From Deltaproteobacteria bacterium (GTDB lineage: Bacteria; Myxococcota; Polyangia; Polyangiales; B10-G4): a stretch of 11,457 nucleotides of DNA. The position numbers and the translations under genes were made by a program. The notes under the pieces were generated by a model. That model was not told the DNA's origin. It worked only from the letters and a program-made list of their open reading frames with translations, and did not search any database. The stretch spans positions 1 to 11,457 of the forward strand of contig JAFDCW010000052.1 in the NCBI GenBank assembly GCA_019312705.1. Reading direction: 5' to 3'. Shown piece after piece: positions 5,256-11,457 of the stretch (positions within the stretch are counted from its first letter, which is position 1; each line of letters begins with the position of its first letter).

Positions 5256-6545
5256 CTACGGGCACCAGGGCCGCCCGGGGTGCGGCTTGTCCGCCCACTC
5301 TTCGCGCCTATCGAGCCACGCGCGGACCCGCCGGTGCATCGGGCCAGCGCGCCGGCGGGCTTCGTCGCGGGAGACGGTACGCGCCATGGCCGGGCGCGGG
5401 GTCGCCACCGCCGGGGTGTTGCGGGGGCGTCGTTGGCGCCGGGCGATGACCGGCTCTTCGCCGGCTCGCCGGATGGTTCGGCGGTGCCATCCGTACATCG
5501 GGTAGGTATCTTCGCAGCCCCCGTCGCGGATGTCTTCGGCGGTGCAGAAGAAGCGGATGTGCAGGTGGTCGTCGTGGGGGTGGGAGGGCTGGCAGGTCAT
5601 CTGGTCGATGCGCTGGATTGCCCGGCCCGGGGCGCGCACGCGCCGCGCATGGGCGAGGAGCATTTCCCGTACGTGCTCGACGACGAAGATGCGCTGGACG
5701 TGGGTGTCTTCGTCTTCGACGAGGGCTTGAAGGAACCGCCAGGTGCGCGGGATGTCGATGCGCATGCGGACGTCGTCATGGGGGTCCGAGAGGTCGGCGA
5801 AGTCCCATCCTCTTCCGTCCGGGTCGACGGGCACGCCCTTGCTGCGCATCGGTTCGCCGTGCCTGTCGAGGTAGTAAAAGAGCAGGTCGACATCCCGGCC
5901 TGCCTGGTGGGACCCGTGGTGGGGGAGGGGGCCACCTTCCCGCCGGGACATGTCGCTAATGGTCATCTCCGCCCCGGGGAGCGCTTCTTCGACGGCGGCG
6001 GCGGCACGGACGAGGGCCTGGGCCATCTCCACAGTTCCGTAGTAGGCGTCCCGGTTCGGTCGAATCGGGTTCGAGCGCAGGCCCGGGGCGAAGGCTGGAA
6101 GGGGCACACCGGTCTGGAGGGCGCCGTGGTTCGGGTCCCCGGTGGAGAGCGAGGCCGAGCCGGGGAGGGCGAAGAGCTCGGCGGCCGTGATCTCCGAGGG
6201 GGCGCTCTCTGGGTTTGCCTCTGCCTCCACCTCTGCCCCTGCTTCTGCCTCGCCGTCTACGTCTGCTGGCCCGGCGCTCTCCGGTGGGTCCGCTTCTGGG
6301 GACTGTTCTACCGTGAGCGTGTCGTCCGTGGTCTCCTCCACGACGGCCGTCTCGTCCCTACGCTCCTCGATGACTTGGGCCTCTTGGGCCTCTTGGGCCT
6401 CTTGGGCCTCTTGGGCCTCTTGGGCCTCTTGGGCCTCGACTTCGGCACTGCCCTCGCTGCGCGCCGTCTCGGAACCCGCGCAACCCACCCAGGAGAGCAG
6501 GACCGCGCAGGCGATCATCGGGACAGTCGCGGCGAGATGCACCAT
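5256..6545 (-). CDS. Penicillin-insensitive murein endopeptidase (M74/MepA-like) with lipoprotein-like leader
   Basis: Predicted zinc endopeptidase that cuts peptide cross-links in periplasmic murein. It has 429 residues from ATG 6545. The hydrophobic leader ends in WVGC with C22 as possible lipidated cysteine; W at the -3 position is atypical. Residues 37-57 are a perfect EAQ x 7 repeat inside an acidic Glu/Ala-rich linker reaching to about 118. The peptidase M74 domain spans about 127-355. PHHGSHQAGRDVD gives H213 and D220, and SHPHDDHLHIRFFC gives H324, H327 and H329. Their spacing matches E. coli MepA H113, D120 and H206/H209/H211. A basic tail (about 356-429) is not part of the standard domain. 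The start is uncertain: the frame continues upstream to a TTG at 6650, but that stretch does not look like a leader. No clear promoter was found. It is divergent from the lipoprotein at 6659. Confidence 0.9.
   Translation of the reverse strand: MVHLAATVPMIACAVLLSWVGCAGSETARSEGSAEVEAQEAQEAQEAQEAQEAQEAQVIEERRDETAVVEETTDDTLTVEQSPEADPPESAGPADVDGEAEAGAEVEAEANPESAPSEITAAELFALPGSASLSTGDPNHGALQTGVPLPAFAPGLRSNPIRPNRDAYYGTVEMAQALVRAAAAVEEALPGAEMTISDMSRREGGPLPHHGSHQAGRDVDLLFYYLDRHGEPMRSKGVPVDPDGRGWDFADLSDPHDDVRMRIDIPRTWRFLQALVEDEDTHVQRIFVVEHVREMLLAHARRVRAPGRAIQRIDQMTCQPSHPHDDHLHIRFFCTAEDIRDGGCEDTYPMYGWHRRTIRRAGEEPVIARRQRRPRNTPAVATPRPAMARTVSRDEARRRAGPMHRRVRAWLDRREEWADKPHPGRPWCP
6375..6437. repeat. Perfect tandem repeat, 7 x 9 bp (TTGGGCCTC)
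   Basis: Seven identical, directly adjacent copies of TTGGGCCTC lie at 6375-6383, 6384-6392, 6393-6401, 6402-6410, 6411-6419, 6420-6428 and 6429-6437. On the coding minus strand each encodes Glu-Ala-Gln in the linker of the murein endopeptidase. The unit is a multiple of three, so copy-number changes keep the frame and alter only linker length. The absence of even silent differences suggests recent expansion. Confidence 0.97.
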
Positions 6546-6658
6546 GGGATCAGCGTGCGCGTGGGTCACCACGGCCGCAAGTTCCACGCTCCTTTGGTCG
6601 CCAATTGGGGGGGGATCCTCGGCGACCGTGCGTATGTGATAAAGAGCCAACGAGAGTC
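6546..6658. promoter_or_regulatory. Divergent intergenic region with CCAATTGG palindrome and G8 run
   Basis: These 113 bp separate the two divergent leader-bearing genes and presumably hold both promoters. CCAATTGG (6601-6608) is an 8-bp palindrome running straight into a G8 homopolymer (6607-6614). TTGG-TCG-CCAA (6594-6604) forms an overlapping inverted repeat. On the + strand GATAAA (6638-6643) is a 4/6 match to a -10 box for the lipoprotein gene. None of the TANNNT-N6-start arrangements used elsewhere here occurs at either gene. The promoter assignment is tentative. Confidence 0.35.
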
Positions 6659-7465
6659 ATGCCCCGCCTTCGCTACGCACGCTTGATCCCTTTCCCGGTC
6701 CTTTTTCTGCTGATGCTCGGCTGCGGGCTCTTCGACGCGAGCGAACAGCCGCCCCCGCCGCCTCCGGTCAATACGGGGGTGACCCCCCCGCCGGTGGCGC
6801 CAACTCAACCCGGGATGTCGGTGGTGTCCATCACGGCGGCGTCGACCCCTCCCGGGGCAACGGTCACCGGAGGCGGGCGCCCCCTCGGCGTCACGCCCCT
6901 GGCCACCCAGGTGCCGGCACCGGCCACCCAGGCCGGCCAACCTCCTCAGACCTTCGACTTCGTCTTCACGAAAGAGGGCTTCGATCCGATGACCATCCAG
7001 GCGGCGCCGGTGAATGGGATGATCGTCATCACCGCGACCCTGCTGCCCGTGGGAACCACCCCCGTGGCAGACCCCGGCGGTGATTCGACCCCCACGACCG
7101 AGCCGGAGGGTGGCGCTCCGGGCCGCGTCGTCGAGGTCACCGGGGGGCCCGGGGGCCGCATCTACGACAACCACACCACCACGTCCCGGGCGACGGTCGA
7201 CGAGGACTGCGTCATCGATTCGGCCCGCGTCACCGTCCGCGGCAACCATACGTTCCACCGAGACCTTCGGGTGCGCATCGAGCCCCCCGAGGGCCGGGCG
7301 GTGACGTTGCAGAATCTGCGAAACTCCAATCCCTTCCGCGGCTACTCGCCGAGCTCCCTCGAAGGGCGCCAGGCTCGAGGTGAGTGGGTGCTCAAGGTCA
7401 CCGACGCCGCGGATCAAGACTCCGGCCAGCTGCGTCCGGTTCGCCTGCGCTTCGAATGCCGCTGA
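6659..7465 (+). CDS. Lipoprotein with PEGA-like and proprotein-convertase P domain
   Basis: Predicted envelope lipoprotein of 268 residues. The leader has basic MPRLRYAR, a hydrophobic core and MLGC with C22 as lipidation site. A Pro-rich linker (about 31-51, six consecutive prolines) follows. Residues about 55-130 look like a PEGA domain (TPPGATVT.GG.PLGVTPL, then FVFTKEGFDP). Residues about 157-267 match the P/Homo B domain of proprotein convertases: ARVTVRGNHTFHRDLRVRIEPPEG near its middle portion and GEWVLKVTDAADQDSGQLRPVRLRF at the end. These are cited in pieces from 189-266. In bacteria this domain is usually a secreted beta-sandwich appended to proteases; no protease domain is present here. 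So this is probably a binding or structural module at the surface or in the periplasm. ATG 6659 begins the leader; GAGAG lies only 2 nt upstream, too close to be a good Shine-Dalgarno. Confidence 0.88.
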   Translation: MPRLRYARLIPFPVLFLLMLGCGLFDASEQPPPPPPVNTGVTPPPVAPTQPGMSVVSITAASTPPGATVTGGGRPLGVTPLATQVPAPATQAGQPPQTFDFVFTKEGFDPMTIQAAPVNGMIVITATLLPVGTTPVADPGGDSTPTTEPEGGAPGRVVEVTGGPGGRIYDNHTTTSRATVDEDCVIDSARVTVRGNHTFHRDLRVRIEPPEGRAVTLQNLRNSNPFRGYSPSSLEGRQARGEWVLKVTDAADQDSGQLRPVRLRFECR

Positions 7466-7490
7466 ACTGAGCGGCGGGGCTGCTCAATTC
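7464..7490. terminator. Bidirectional hairpin spanning both convergent stop codons
   Basis: A 12-position stem (7464-7475 with 7479-7490) closes a 3-nt GGG loop. It has ten Watson-Crick pairs, one G-T wobble and one C-A mismatch. The wobble and mismatch swap places on the opposite strand, so the RNA hairpin is equally good both ways. It includes part of the + stop codon (7463-7465) and all of the - stop codon (7484-7486). There is no T-run on either side. Confidence 0.6.
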
Positions 7491-7912
7491 CAGACCTTCG
7501 GGTCCGGGTCCGGGGGCGCGGGCAGCGGCTCGAGGCGACTCTTCTGCGTGAGGGGCCCGGCCTGGTGCAGGGCCAGGCGCCACGTGTCGTCTTCACGAAC
7601 GTAGATGTTGGTCGCGATGAGGGCGGGGGGGGCTCCGGTCGTGCCCTCGAGGCAGGTGACGTAGGCGGTCGTCCCGAGGACCCGCACCTCGACGCGGGCG
7701 CAGAACAACTTCGGCGCCCCTTCGTGGGCCAGGATGCCGCGCCAGCTCTTGAGGACCTCGGCTCGTCCGAGGATGACGTCCATGCCCGGGTGCATGCAGG
7801 CCACCGGCGCCTCTTTGGCCCAGATGGCTTCCATCGCGGGGTAGCTTCGGGCGCGGAAGGCTCGGTAGAAAGCCTCGTTGGCGAGGCGGACCACCTCGGC
7901 GTCGTCGTCCAT
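7484..7912 (-). CDS. SnoaL-like / NTF2-superfamily protein
   Basis: The protein has 142 residues. Residues about 5-125 show the SnoaL-like (DUF4440/SnoaL_3) layout of the NTF2 alpha+beta barrel. An opening helix pair ([18 protein letters not shown]) is followed by [17 protein letters not shown], then [14 protein letters not shown], then beta strands ([39 protein letters not shown]). HPG followed by G...V..SW is typical of this group. A Pro-rich tail follows. Members include ketosteroid-isomerase-like enzymes and many non-enzymatic binding proteins, so no reaction can be assigned. There is no signal peptide, so it is cytosolic. ATG 7912 is supported by TAGGGT exactly 6 nt upstream; there is no Shine-Dalgarno. 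It is divergent from msrB by 45 bp and convergent with the P-domain lipoprotein, with both stop codons inside one hairpin. Confidence 0.88.
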   Translation of the reverse strand: MDDDAEVVRLANEAFYRAFRARSYPAMEAIWAKEAPVACMHPGMDVILGRAEVLKSWRGILAHEGAPKLFCARVEVRVLGTTAYVTCLEGTTGAPPALIATNIYVREDDTWRLALHQAGPLTQKSRLEPLPAPPDPDPKVWN

Positions 7913-7918
7913 GGCGAT

Positions 7919-7924
7919 ACCCTA
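7919..7924 (-). promoter_or_regulatory. Predicted -10 box (TAGGGT), leaderless promoter of the SnoaL-like gene
   Basis: On the minus strand TAGGGT-ATCGCC-ATG(7912) fits the TANNNT-N6-start pattern. CGGACA (7948-7943), a 4/6 match to TTGACA, lies 18 bp upstream. The box itself matches TATAAT at only three positions, so the exact spacing is the main evidence. Confidence 0.4.
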
Positions 7925-7957
7925 CCCCTTGCCGCCTCGCCCTGTCCGCCCCATTCA

Positions 7958-8359
7958 ATGCGCATGGCGGACCCCAAGAAGACTGACGCGGAATACAAAG
8001 CGACGCTCACTCCCCAGCAATACGCCGTGACTCGCGAGGGCGGTACCGAGCGGGCCTTCACCGGCCAGTACTACAAACACGACGAATCCGGCGCCTACCA
8101 CTGCGCTTGCTGCCATGCGGGGCTCTTCGAGTCAGACCACAAATACGAGAGCGGTTCCGGGTGGCCGAGCTTCTACCAGCCGGTCGATGCGGAGGCCCTC
8201 CGCTTCGTCGAGGATCGGAGCCACGGTGCGGTACGCACGGAGATCCGCTGCGTGAATTGTGACGCCCACCTCGGCCACGTCTTCGAGGACGGGCCAGCGC
8301 CGACGGGCCAGCGATACTGCATCAATTCCCTCTCTCTGGACTTCGAGGGCGGGAAATAA
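7958..8359 (+). CDS. msrB: Peptide-methionine (R)-S-oxide reductase MsrB
   Basis: Stand-alone MsrB domain of 133 residues. It reduces methionine-R-sulfoxide in proteins, normally with thioredoxin as electron donor, and repairs oxidative damage in the cytosol. Four zinc-binding cysteines are seen as YHCACC (C49, C52) and RCVNC (C98, C101). The catalytic cysteine is C121 in GQRYCINS, within the conserved [10 protein letters not shown]...RYCINS block. [10 protein letters not shown] and RSHGAVRTE are also typical. In many MsrBs the residue before GWPSF is a resolving cysteine; here it is S67, so reduction must use another cysteine or direct thioredoxin attack. The start may be ATG 7958 or ATG 7964 (MADPKK), and no Shine-Dalgarno distinguishes them. 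The frame extends further upstream but that sequence is the antisense of the SnoaL-like gene. It is followed after 70 bp by the kinase gene. Confidence 0.96.
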   Translation: MRMADPKKTDAEYKATLTPQQYAVTREGGTERAFTGQYYKHDESGAYHCACCHAGLFESDHKYESGSGWPSFYQPVDAEALRFVEDRSHGAVRTEIRCVNCDAHLGHVFEDGPAPTGQRYCINSLSLDFEGGK

Positions 8360-8369
8360 GCGTTTCCCG
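8350..8369 (+). terminator. Perfect 7-bp hairpin with the msrB stop codon in its loop
   Basis: CGGGAAA (8350-8356) pairs perfectly with TTTCCCG (8363-8369) around the loop TAAGCG, whose first three bases are the msrB stop codon. No T-run follows. It may be a 3'-end stabilising hairpin or a weak terminator before the kinase gene. Confidence 0.45.
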
Positions 8370-8379
8370 GCCGCCAGAA

Positions 8380-8394
8380 CTACCGCACCGGTAG
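8380..8394. promoter_or_regulatory. Inverted repeat upstream of the kinase gene
   Basis: CTACCG-CAC-CGGTAG is a perfect 6-bp inverted repeat with a 3-bp centre, containing the palindrome ACCGGT at 8387-8392. It lies 18 bp before an in-frame GTG (8412) and 36 bp before the ATG (8430) of the kinase gene. It could be an operator or a second hairpin after msrB; the sequence alone does not decide. Confidence 0.35.
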
Positions 8395-8429
8395 CAGCCT
8401 CGGGGGCGTTCGTGGATACTTGGCAATCC

Positions 8430-11400
8430 ATGGAAGCTGGAGACCGCGTCGCCGACCGCTTCACCCTGATTTCCCTCGCCGGAAAGGGCGGGATGGGGGA
8501 GGTGTGGCGAGCCCACGACGCTCACCTCGGAGCTGACGTCGCCGTCAAGGTGTTGCGCTTTTCGGGCAGCGCCGCCGATCGCTTTCAGCGCGAATGCAAG
8601 GTCCTCGCGACGCTCCAGCACCCGGCCATCGTCGCCTACGTGTCCCATGGGGTCACCGAGGGCGGTCAGCTCTTTCTGGCCATGGAGTGGCTCGATGGTG
8701 AAGACCTCGGGGACCGCCTCGGTCGGGGCACCGTCAGCATCGAGGAGTCCCTGGCCCTCACGGGTCGCGTCGCCGCGGCCCTCGCCGAGGCTCACCGCCG
8801 CGGCATCGTGCACCGCGACCTCAAACCCGAAAACATCTTCCTCGTCGGCGGGAGCCCGCGCGATGTCCGGGTCCTGGACTTTGGCATCGCCAGGGTCCTC
8901 GAAGGGACTCGCGCCATCACCAAGACCGGCGCGCTGATCGGTACGCCAGGCTACATGAGCCCGGAGCAGGCTCGCGGGGAGACCTCCCTCGGTCCGCCGT
9001 CCGACATCTTCAGCTTGGGCTGCGTGCTCTTCGAGTGCATCACCGGGCATCGGGCCTTCTCCGGTGACCAACTGGTCGCCGTCCTCGCCAAGCTGCTCCT
9101 CGCGGAGCCCCCGCGCTTGTCCGCCTACCGCACCGACGTGCCGCCGGAGCTCGATTCGCTCCTGGCTCGCATGCTCCAGAAGGAGCCCGCTGCGCGGCCG
9201 CCAGATGCGGCGGCGCTGCTCGAAAACCTCGAAGATGTGCGCACGGGCATCAAGAGCCCGAGCGGGCTTCCCGTCCCGATTCCCAGCTTCGCCCCGAGCG
9301 AGCGTCGCATCGTCAGCATCATTCTCGCAGGGAGTCCGGATCCGACCAGCGCCGAGACCCTCGTTTCCGGAGAGGACCAGCGCCGCTCGGAGGTCATCCG
9401 CAATGCGGCGAGCTCACCCGACCTGCGCCTCGAATCCCTCGCCGACGGGACCAGCGTGCTCGTCCTCGAAGGGGGAGGCGAAGCGAAGGACCGGGCTGAG
9501 CGCGCAGCCTCCGCGGCCCTCGCCGTTCGGCGCGCCGCCCCGGACCTGCCCATGTCCCTCGCGACCGGGTGGACCCGCGCCGGTGGCGGCTTGCCGGTCG
9601 GGGAGGTCATCGACCGGGCGGTTCGTCAGCTGGCCGCGGTGGACAAAGCACGCGAGTGCAACGGGGTGGTGGTCGACCAGCCGACGGCCCAGCTTCTGCG
9701 TGGCCGCTTCACGGTCGAGGACCGGGACGGTCATCACGTGCTGCTCGGCGAAAGCGACATCGCGGCGGCCACGACGGCCCGGTCCTACTCCGCCTTCGTC
9801 GGTCGAGACAGCGTCGTCGAACGCTTGCTGCTCGTCATCCGCGAGTCCTGCGAAGAGCGCTTTCCCCGAGCCATCATCGTCAGCGGCAACCCCGGGGTCG
9901 GCAAGTCGCGGGTTCGAGAGGAAGTGCTCGCACGCTTGGCCGAGCAAGATTCACCTCCGGCGATTTGGCTCTGCCGCGGCGATGCCCTGGCCCGGGGCGC
10001 GCCGCTGCACGTGCTCCGGCAAATGCTGCAGCGTGAGCTTCTCGCCGACGAGGGCAGGGCCGAAGCGTGCGCCGGCCGTGCGTCTCTTCACGACTCACTC
10101 TCTCGCATCGTCGCCCCGGACCGCCAAGCCGTCGTCGAGCGCTATCTATCCGAGGTCCTCGGCCTCGCGGCGGAGAACGACGAGGAACTGCACGCGGCGC
10201 GGACCAACCCCGAAGTCCTCCGCGCTCGAATCCGAGACGCCTTCGCCGAGTTCATCGCTTCGGTCACCGCCCGAACCCCGGTGGTCTTCGTCATCGAAGA
10301 CATGCAAAACGGTGACATCGCGAGCCTGAAGGTTTTCGAGCGGGTCATCCGCGATCGGCGAGACATGCCCGTCGTTTTCCTGGCCTTCGGACGGCCCGAG
10401 ATTCGAGAACTCTTGCCGCTCCTCGAGACCGACTGGGACTTGACCGTGATGCGCCTGCAGGGGCTCCGGTCCCACGCCGCTGAGGCCTTGGTCCGGGGGG
10501 GGCTCGGTCCAGATGCCACCGACCAAGTCGTCGAGCGTGTCCTTCGCCTCGGCGAGGGCAATCCGCTGCAACTCGAGGAGCTCATTCGGGCGACCCTTGA
10601 ACAGCGGGCGCGTGGCTGGAAGAGCGAATCGGGCACCCTGGAGTTCGAGCTTCCGGAGTCTTTGGCGACCATCCTCTCTTCGCGTCTCGAACGCCTCGAG
10701 CCCAAGCTCCGAACGGTGGTGCGCGTGGCGAGCATCTTCGGCGAAGCATTCACCACGGAGGGCGTGCGGGCCCTCCTCGGTACCTATGACCGCGAGGCCA
10801 TCGAACTCCTGCTCTCCGAGTTGGTGCGCGCCGAGATCATCAGCCCGGACAGCCCCGTGACCGGCGGCGCCGACCCCGGCTATCGCTTTCGGCAGGGGCT
10901 CGTTCGTGATGCAGCGTACGCATCGCTGTCCCAAGACGACCGCGCCATTGGCCATGGCCTCGCCGCGTCCATCGAAAAGGCACGGCGAAACCCCGAGCCG
11001 GACACCCTCGCTCACCACCTGATCGCAGCGGGGCGCCCAGATGAGGGCGCCCGGCAACTCCTCGAGGCCGCTCGGGACGCGTGGATCGCCGACGACGCCA
11101 ACGGCGCCGCCATTCGCATGGAGCGCGCGCTGTCGATCGCCAAGGAGCCCACGCTCATCGGCGAGGTTCACTTGCTCGCGGCCCGCGCGCTGGCGAAGCT
11201 AGACCACCTTGGCGCGGCCGAAGAGCACGCGACGGCAGCTCTCGGCGCTTTGCCCTTGGCCCACCCCCAACACTTCGAGGCCCTCGCCCACCGAGCGGCG
11301 TTGCGCTCCCTCGGAGGCAGCCCCCTCGCGGGGCAGGATGCGGCCAGCCTCGTTGCGGCGTCGAATGAGCAACTCGGCGGTCCCCTCGTCGCGGCGAGCG

Positions 11401-11457
11401 TCGCCTCGGCGGCGTTCAATCTACTCAATACCCTCGACCGGTATGGGGGAGAGGCTC
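8430..11457 (+). CDS. Ser/Thr protein kinase - degenerate cyclase-like - AAA ATPase signalling protein (3' end outside the window)
   Basis: The frame is open from ATG 8430 to the right edge, with 1009 residues visible and no stop codon. Residues 1-265 are a PknB-like kinase: glycine loop AGKGGMGEV (17-25), K40 in VAVK, E55, HRDLKPEN with D130, DFG 150-152 and YMSPEQA 175-181, all intact. Residues about 292-443 align with the class III nucleotidyl cyclase homology region found in this architecture (RRIVSII, SLATGWT, GEVIDRAVRQL, LLRGRFTVED). The metal-binding Asp of the usual FAD motif is replaced (ILAGS), so it is probably inactive. An AAA_16-type ATPase begins at FVGR (456-459), with Walker A GNPGVGKS (486-493) and Walker B VVFVIED (618-624). 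A helical, probably TPR, region follows from about 860. It is probably a cytosolic sensor-transducer. GTG 8412 is an alternative start. Confidence 0.93.
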   Translation, partial: MEAGDRVADRFTLISLAGKGGMGEVWRAHDAHLGADVAVKVLRFSGSAADRFQRECKVLATLQHPAIVAYVSHGVTEGGQLFLAMEWLDGEDLGDRLGRGTVSIEESLALTGRVAAALAEAHRRGIVHRDLKPENIFLVGGSPRDVRVLDFGIARVLEGTRAITKTGALIGTPGYMSPEQARGETSLGPPSDIFSLGCVLFECITGHRAFSGDQLVAVLAKLLLAEPPRLSAYRTDVPPELDSLLARMLQKEPAARPPDAAALLENLEDVRTGIKSPSGLPVPIPSFAPSERRIVSIILAGSPDPTSAETLVSGEDQRRSEVIRNAASSPDLRLESLADGTSVLVLEGGGEAKDRAERAASAALAVRRAAPDLPMSLATGWTRAGGGLPVGEVIDRAVRQLAAVDKARECNGVVVDQPTAQLLRGRFTVEDRDGHHVLLGESDIAAATTARSYSAFVGRDSVVERLLLVIRESCEERFPRAIIVSGNPGVGKSRVREEVLARLAEQDSPPAIWLCRGDALARGAPLHVLRQMLQRELLADEGRAEACAGRASLHDSLSRIVAPDRQAVVERYLSEVLGLAAENDEELHAARTNPEVLRARIRDAFAEFIASVTARTPVVFVIEDMQNGDIASLKVFERVIRDRRDMPVVFLAFGRPEIRELLPLLETDWDLTVMRLQGLRSHAAEALVRGGLGPDATDQVVERVLRLGEGNPLQLEELIRATLEQRARGWKSESGTLEFELPESLATILSSRLERLEPKLRTVVRVASIFGEAFTTEGVRALLGTYDREAIELLLSELVRAEIISPDSPVTGGADPGYRFRQGLVRDAAYASLSQDDRAIGHGLAASIEKARRNPEPDTLAHHLIAAGRPDEGARQLLEAARDAWIADDANGAAIRMERALSIAKEPTLIGEVHLLAARALAKLDHLGAAEEHATAALGALPLAHPQHFEALAHRAALRSLGGSPLAGQDAASLVAASNEQLGGPLVAASVASAAFNLLNTLDRYGGEA

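Noticed and set aside
6375..6437. CRISPR-like array
   Set aside because: The units are 9 bp and directly adjacent without spacers, in frame inside a coding sequence, with no cas genes.
5280..6686. A 468-codon open frame on + covering the murein endopeptidase gene
   Set aside because: It is antisense to a clear M74 enzyme. Its product has no coherent domain, and the LGL repeats are just the complement of the EAQ repeat. High GC makes long antisense frames common.
7565..7957. N-terminal extension of msrB
   Set aside because: It is antisense to the SnoaL-like gene. The MsrB domain is complete without it.
10146..11171. A 341-codon open frame on - opposite the kinase/AAA gene
   Set aside because: The + frame continues an unmistakable AAA and helical-repeat protein. 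The antisense product is low in hydrophobic core patterns and has no recognisable motif.

Overview
The window is a gene-dense, GC-rich stretch of about two-thirds G+C by eye. It carries eleven protein-coding genes, two of them cut by the window edges, and every gap between genes is shorter than about 120 bp. The gene content points to a Gram-negative bacterium of the Myxococcota (former deltaproteobacteria). There is a eukaryotic-like Ser/Thr kinase fused to a degenerate cyclase-like module, an AAA ATPase and a helical repeat region, together with a PEGA plus P-domain lipoprotein and a periplasmic M74 murein endopeptidase on a lipoprotein-like leader. This assignment is inferred from protein families only; there is no rRNA or other taxonomic marker here. 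No tRNA, rRNA, transposase, integrase, CRISPR array or recognisable defence system was seen.

Layout, left to right: (1) the 3' end of an unidentified gene on + (2-253). (2) A two-TM small membrane protein on - (284-568) behind the Na+/H+ antiporter NhaA on - (617-2002). (3) A divergent 55-residue two-TM protein on + (2054-2221), whose 3' end overlaps the convergent 3' end of a predicted TIM-barrel-like protein on - (2169-3167). (4) A GT-B glycosyltransferase on + (3195-4271), divergent from the barrel gene by only 27 bp, followed by a NYN-domain/OST-HTH putative RNA-processing protein on + (4336-5178). (5) A convergent M74 murein endopeptidase on - (5256-6545) with a perfect 7 x 9 bp tandem repeat. 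(6) A divergent PEGA/P-domain lipoprotein on + (6659-7465). (7) A convergent SnoaL-like protein on - (7484-7912). (8) The methionine sulfoxide reductase gene msrB on + (7958-8359). (9) A very large kinase/AAA signalling protein on + (8430 to beyond the right edge).

The genes do not form one pathway. Envelope themes recur (murein endopeptidase, lipoprotein, glycosyltransferase, small membrane proteins), as do stress and homeostasis (NhaA, MsrB) and signalling (kinase/AAA). Most neighbours are divergent or convergent, so most genes are probably single transcription units.

The most striking non-coding signal is shared by five of the eleven genes. Each has a TANNNT -10-like hexamer exactly 6 nt upstream of its start codon and no Shine-Dalgarno sequence. 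This is the arrangement expected for leaderless mRNAs, and it also settles three otherwise ambiguous starts. Two of these boxes lie 3 bp apart on opposite strands between the barrel and glycosyltransferase genes, implying mutually exclusive divergent promoters. A second theme is hairpins without U-tracts at or over stop codons, including one that spans both stop codons of a convergent pair.
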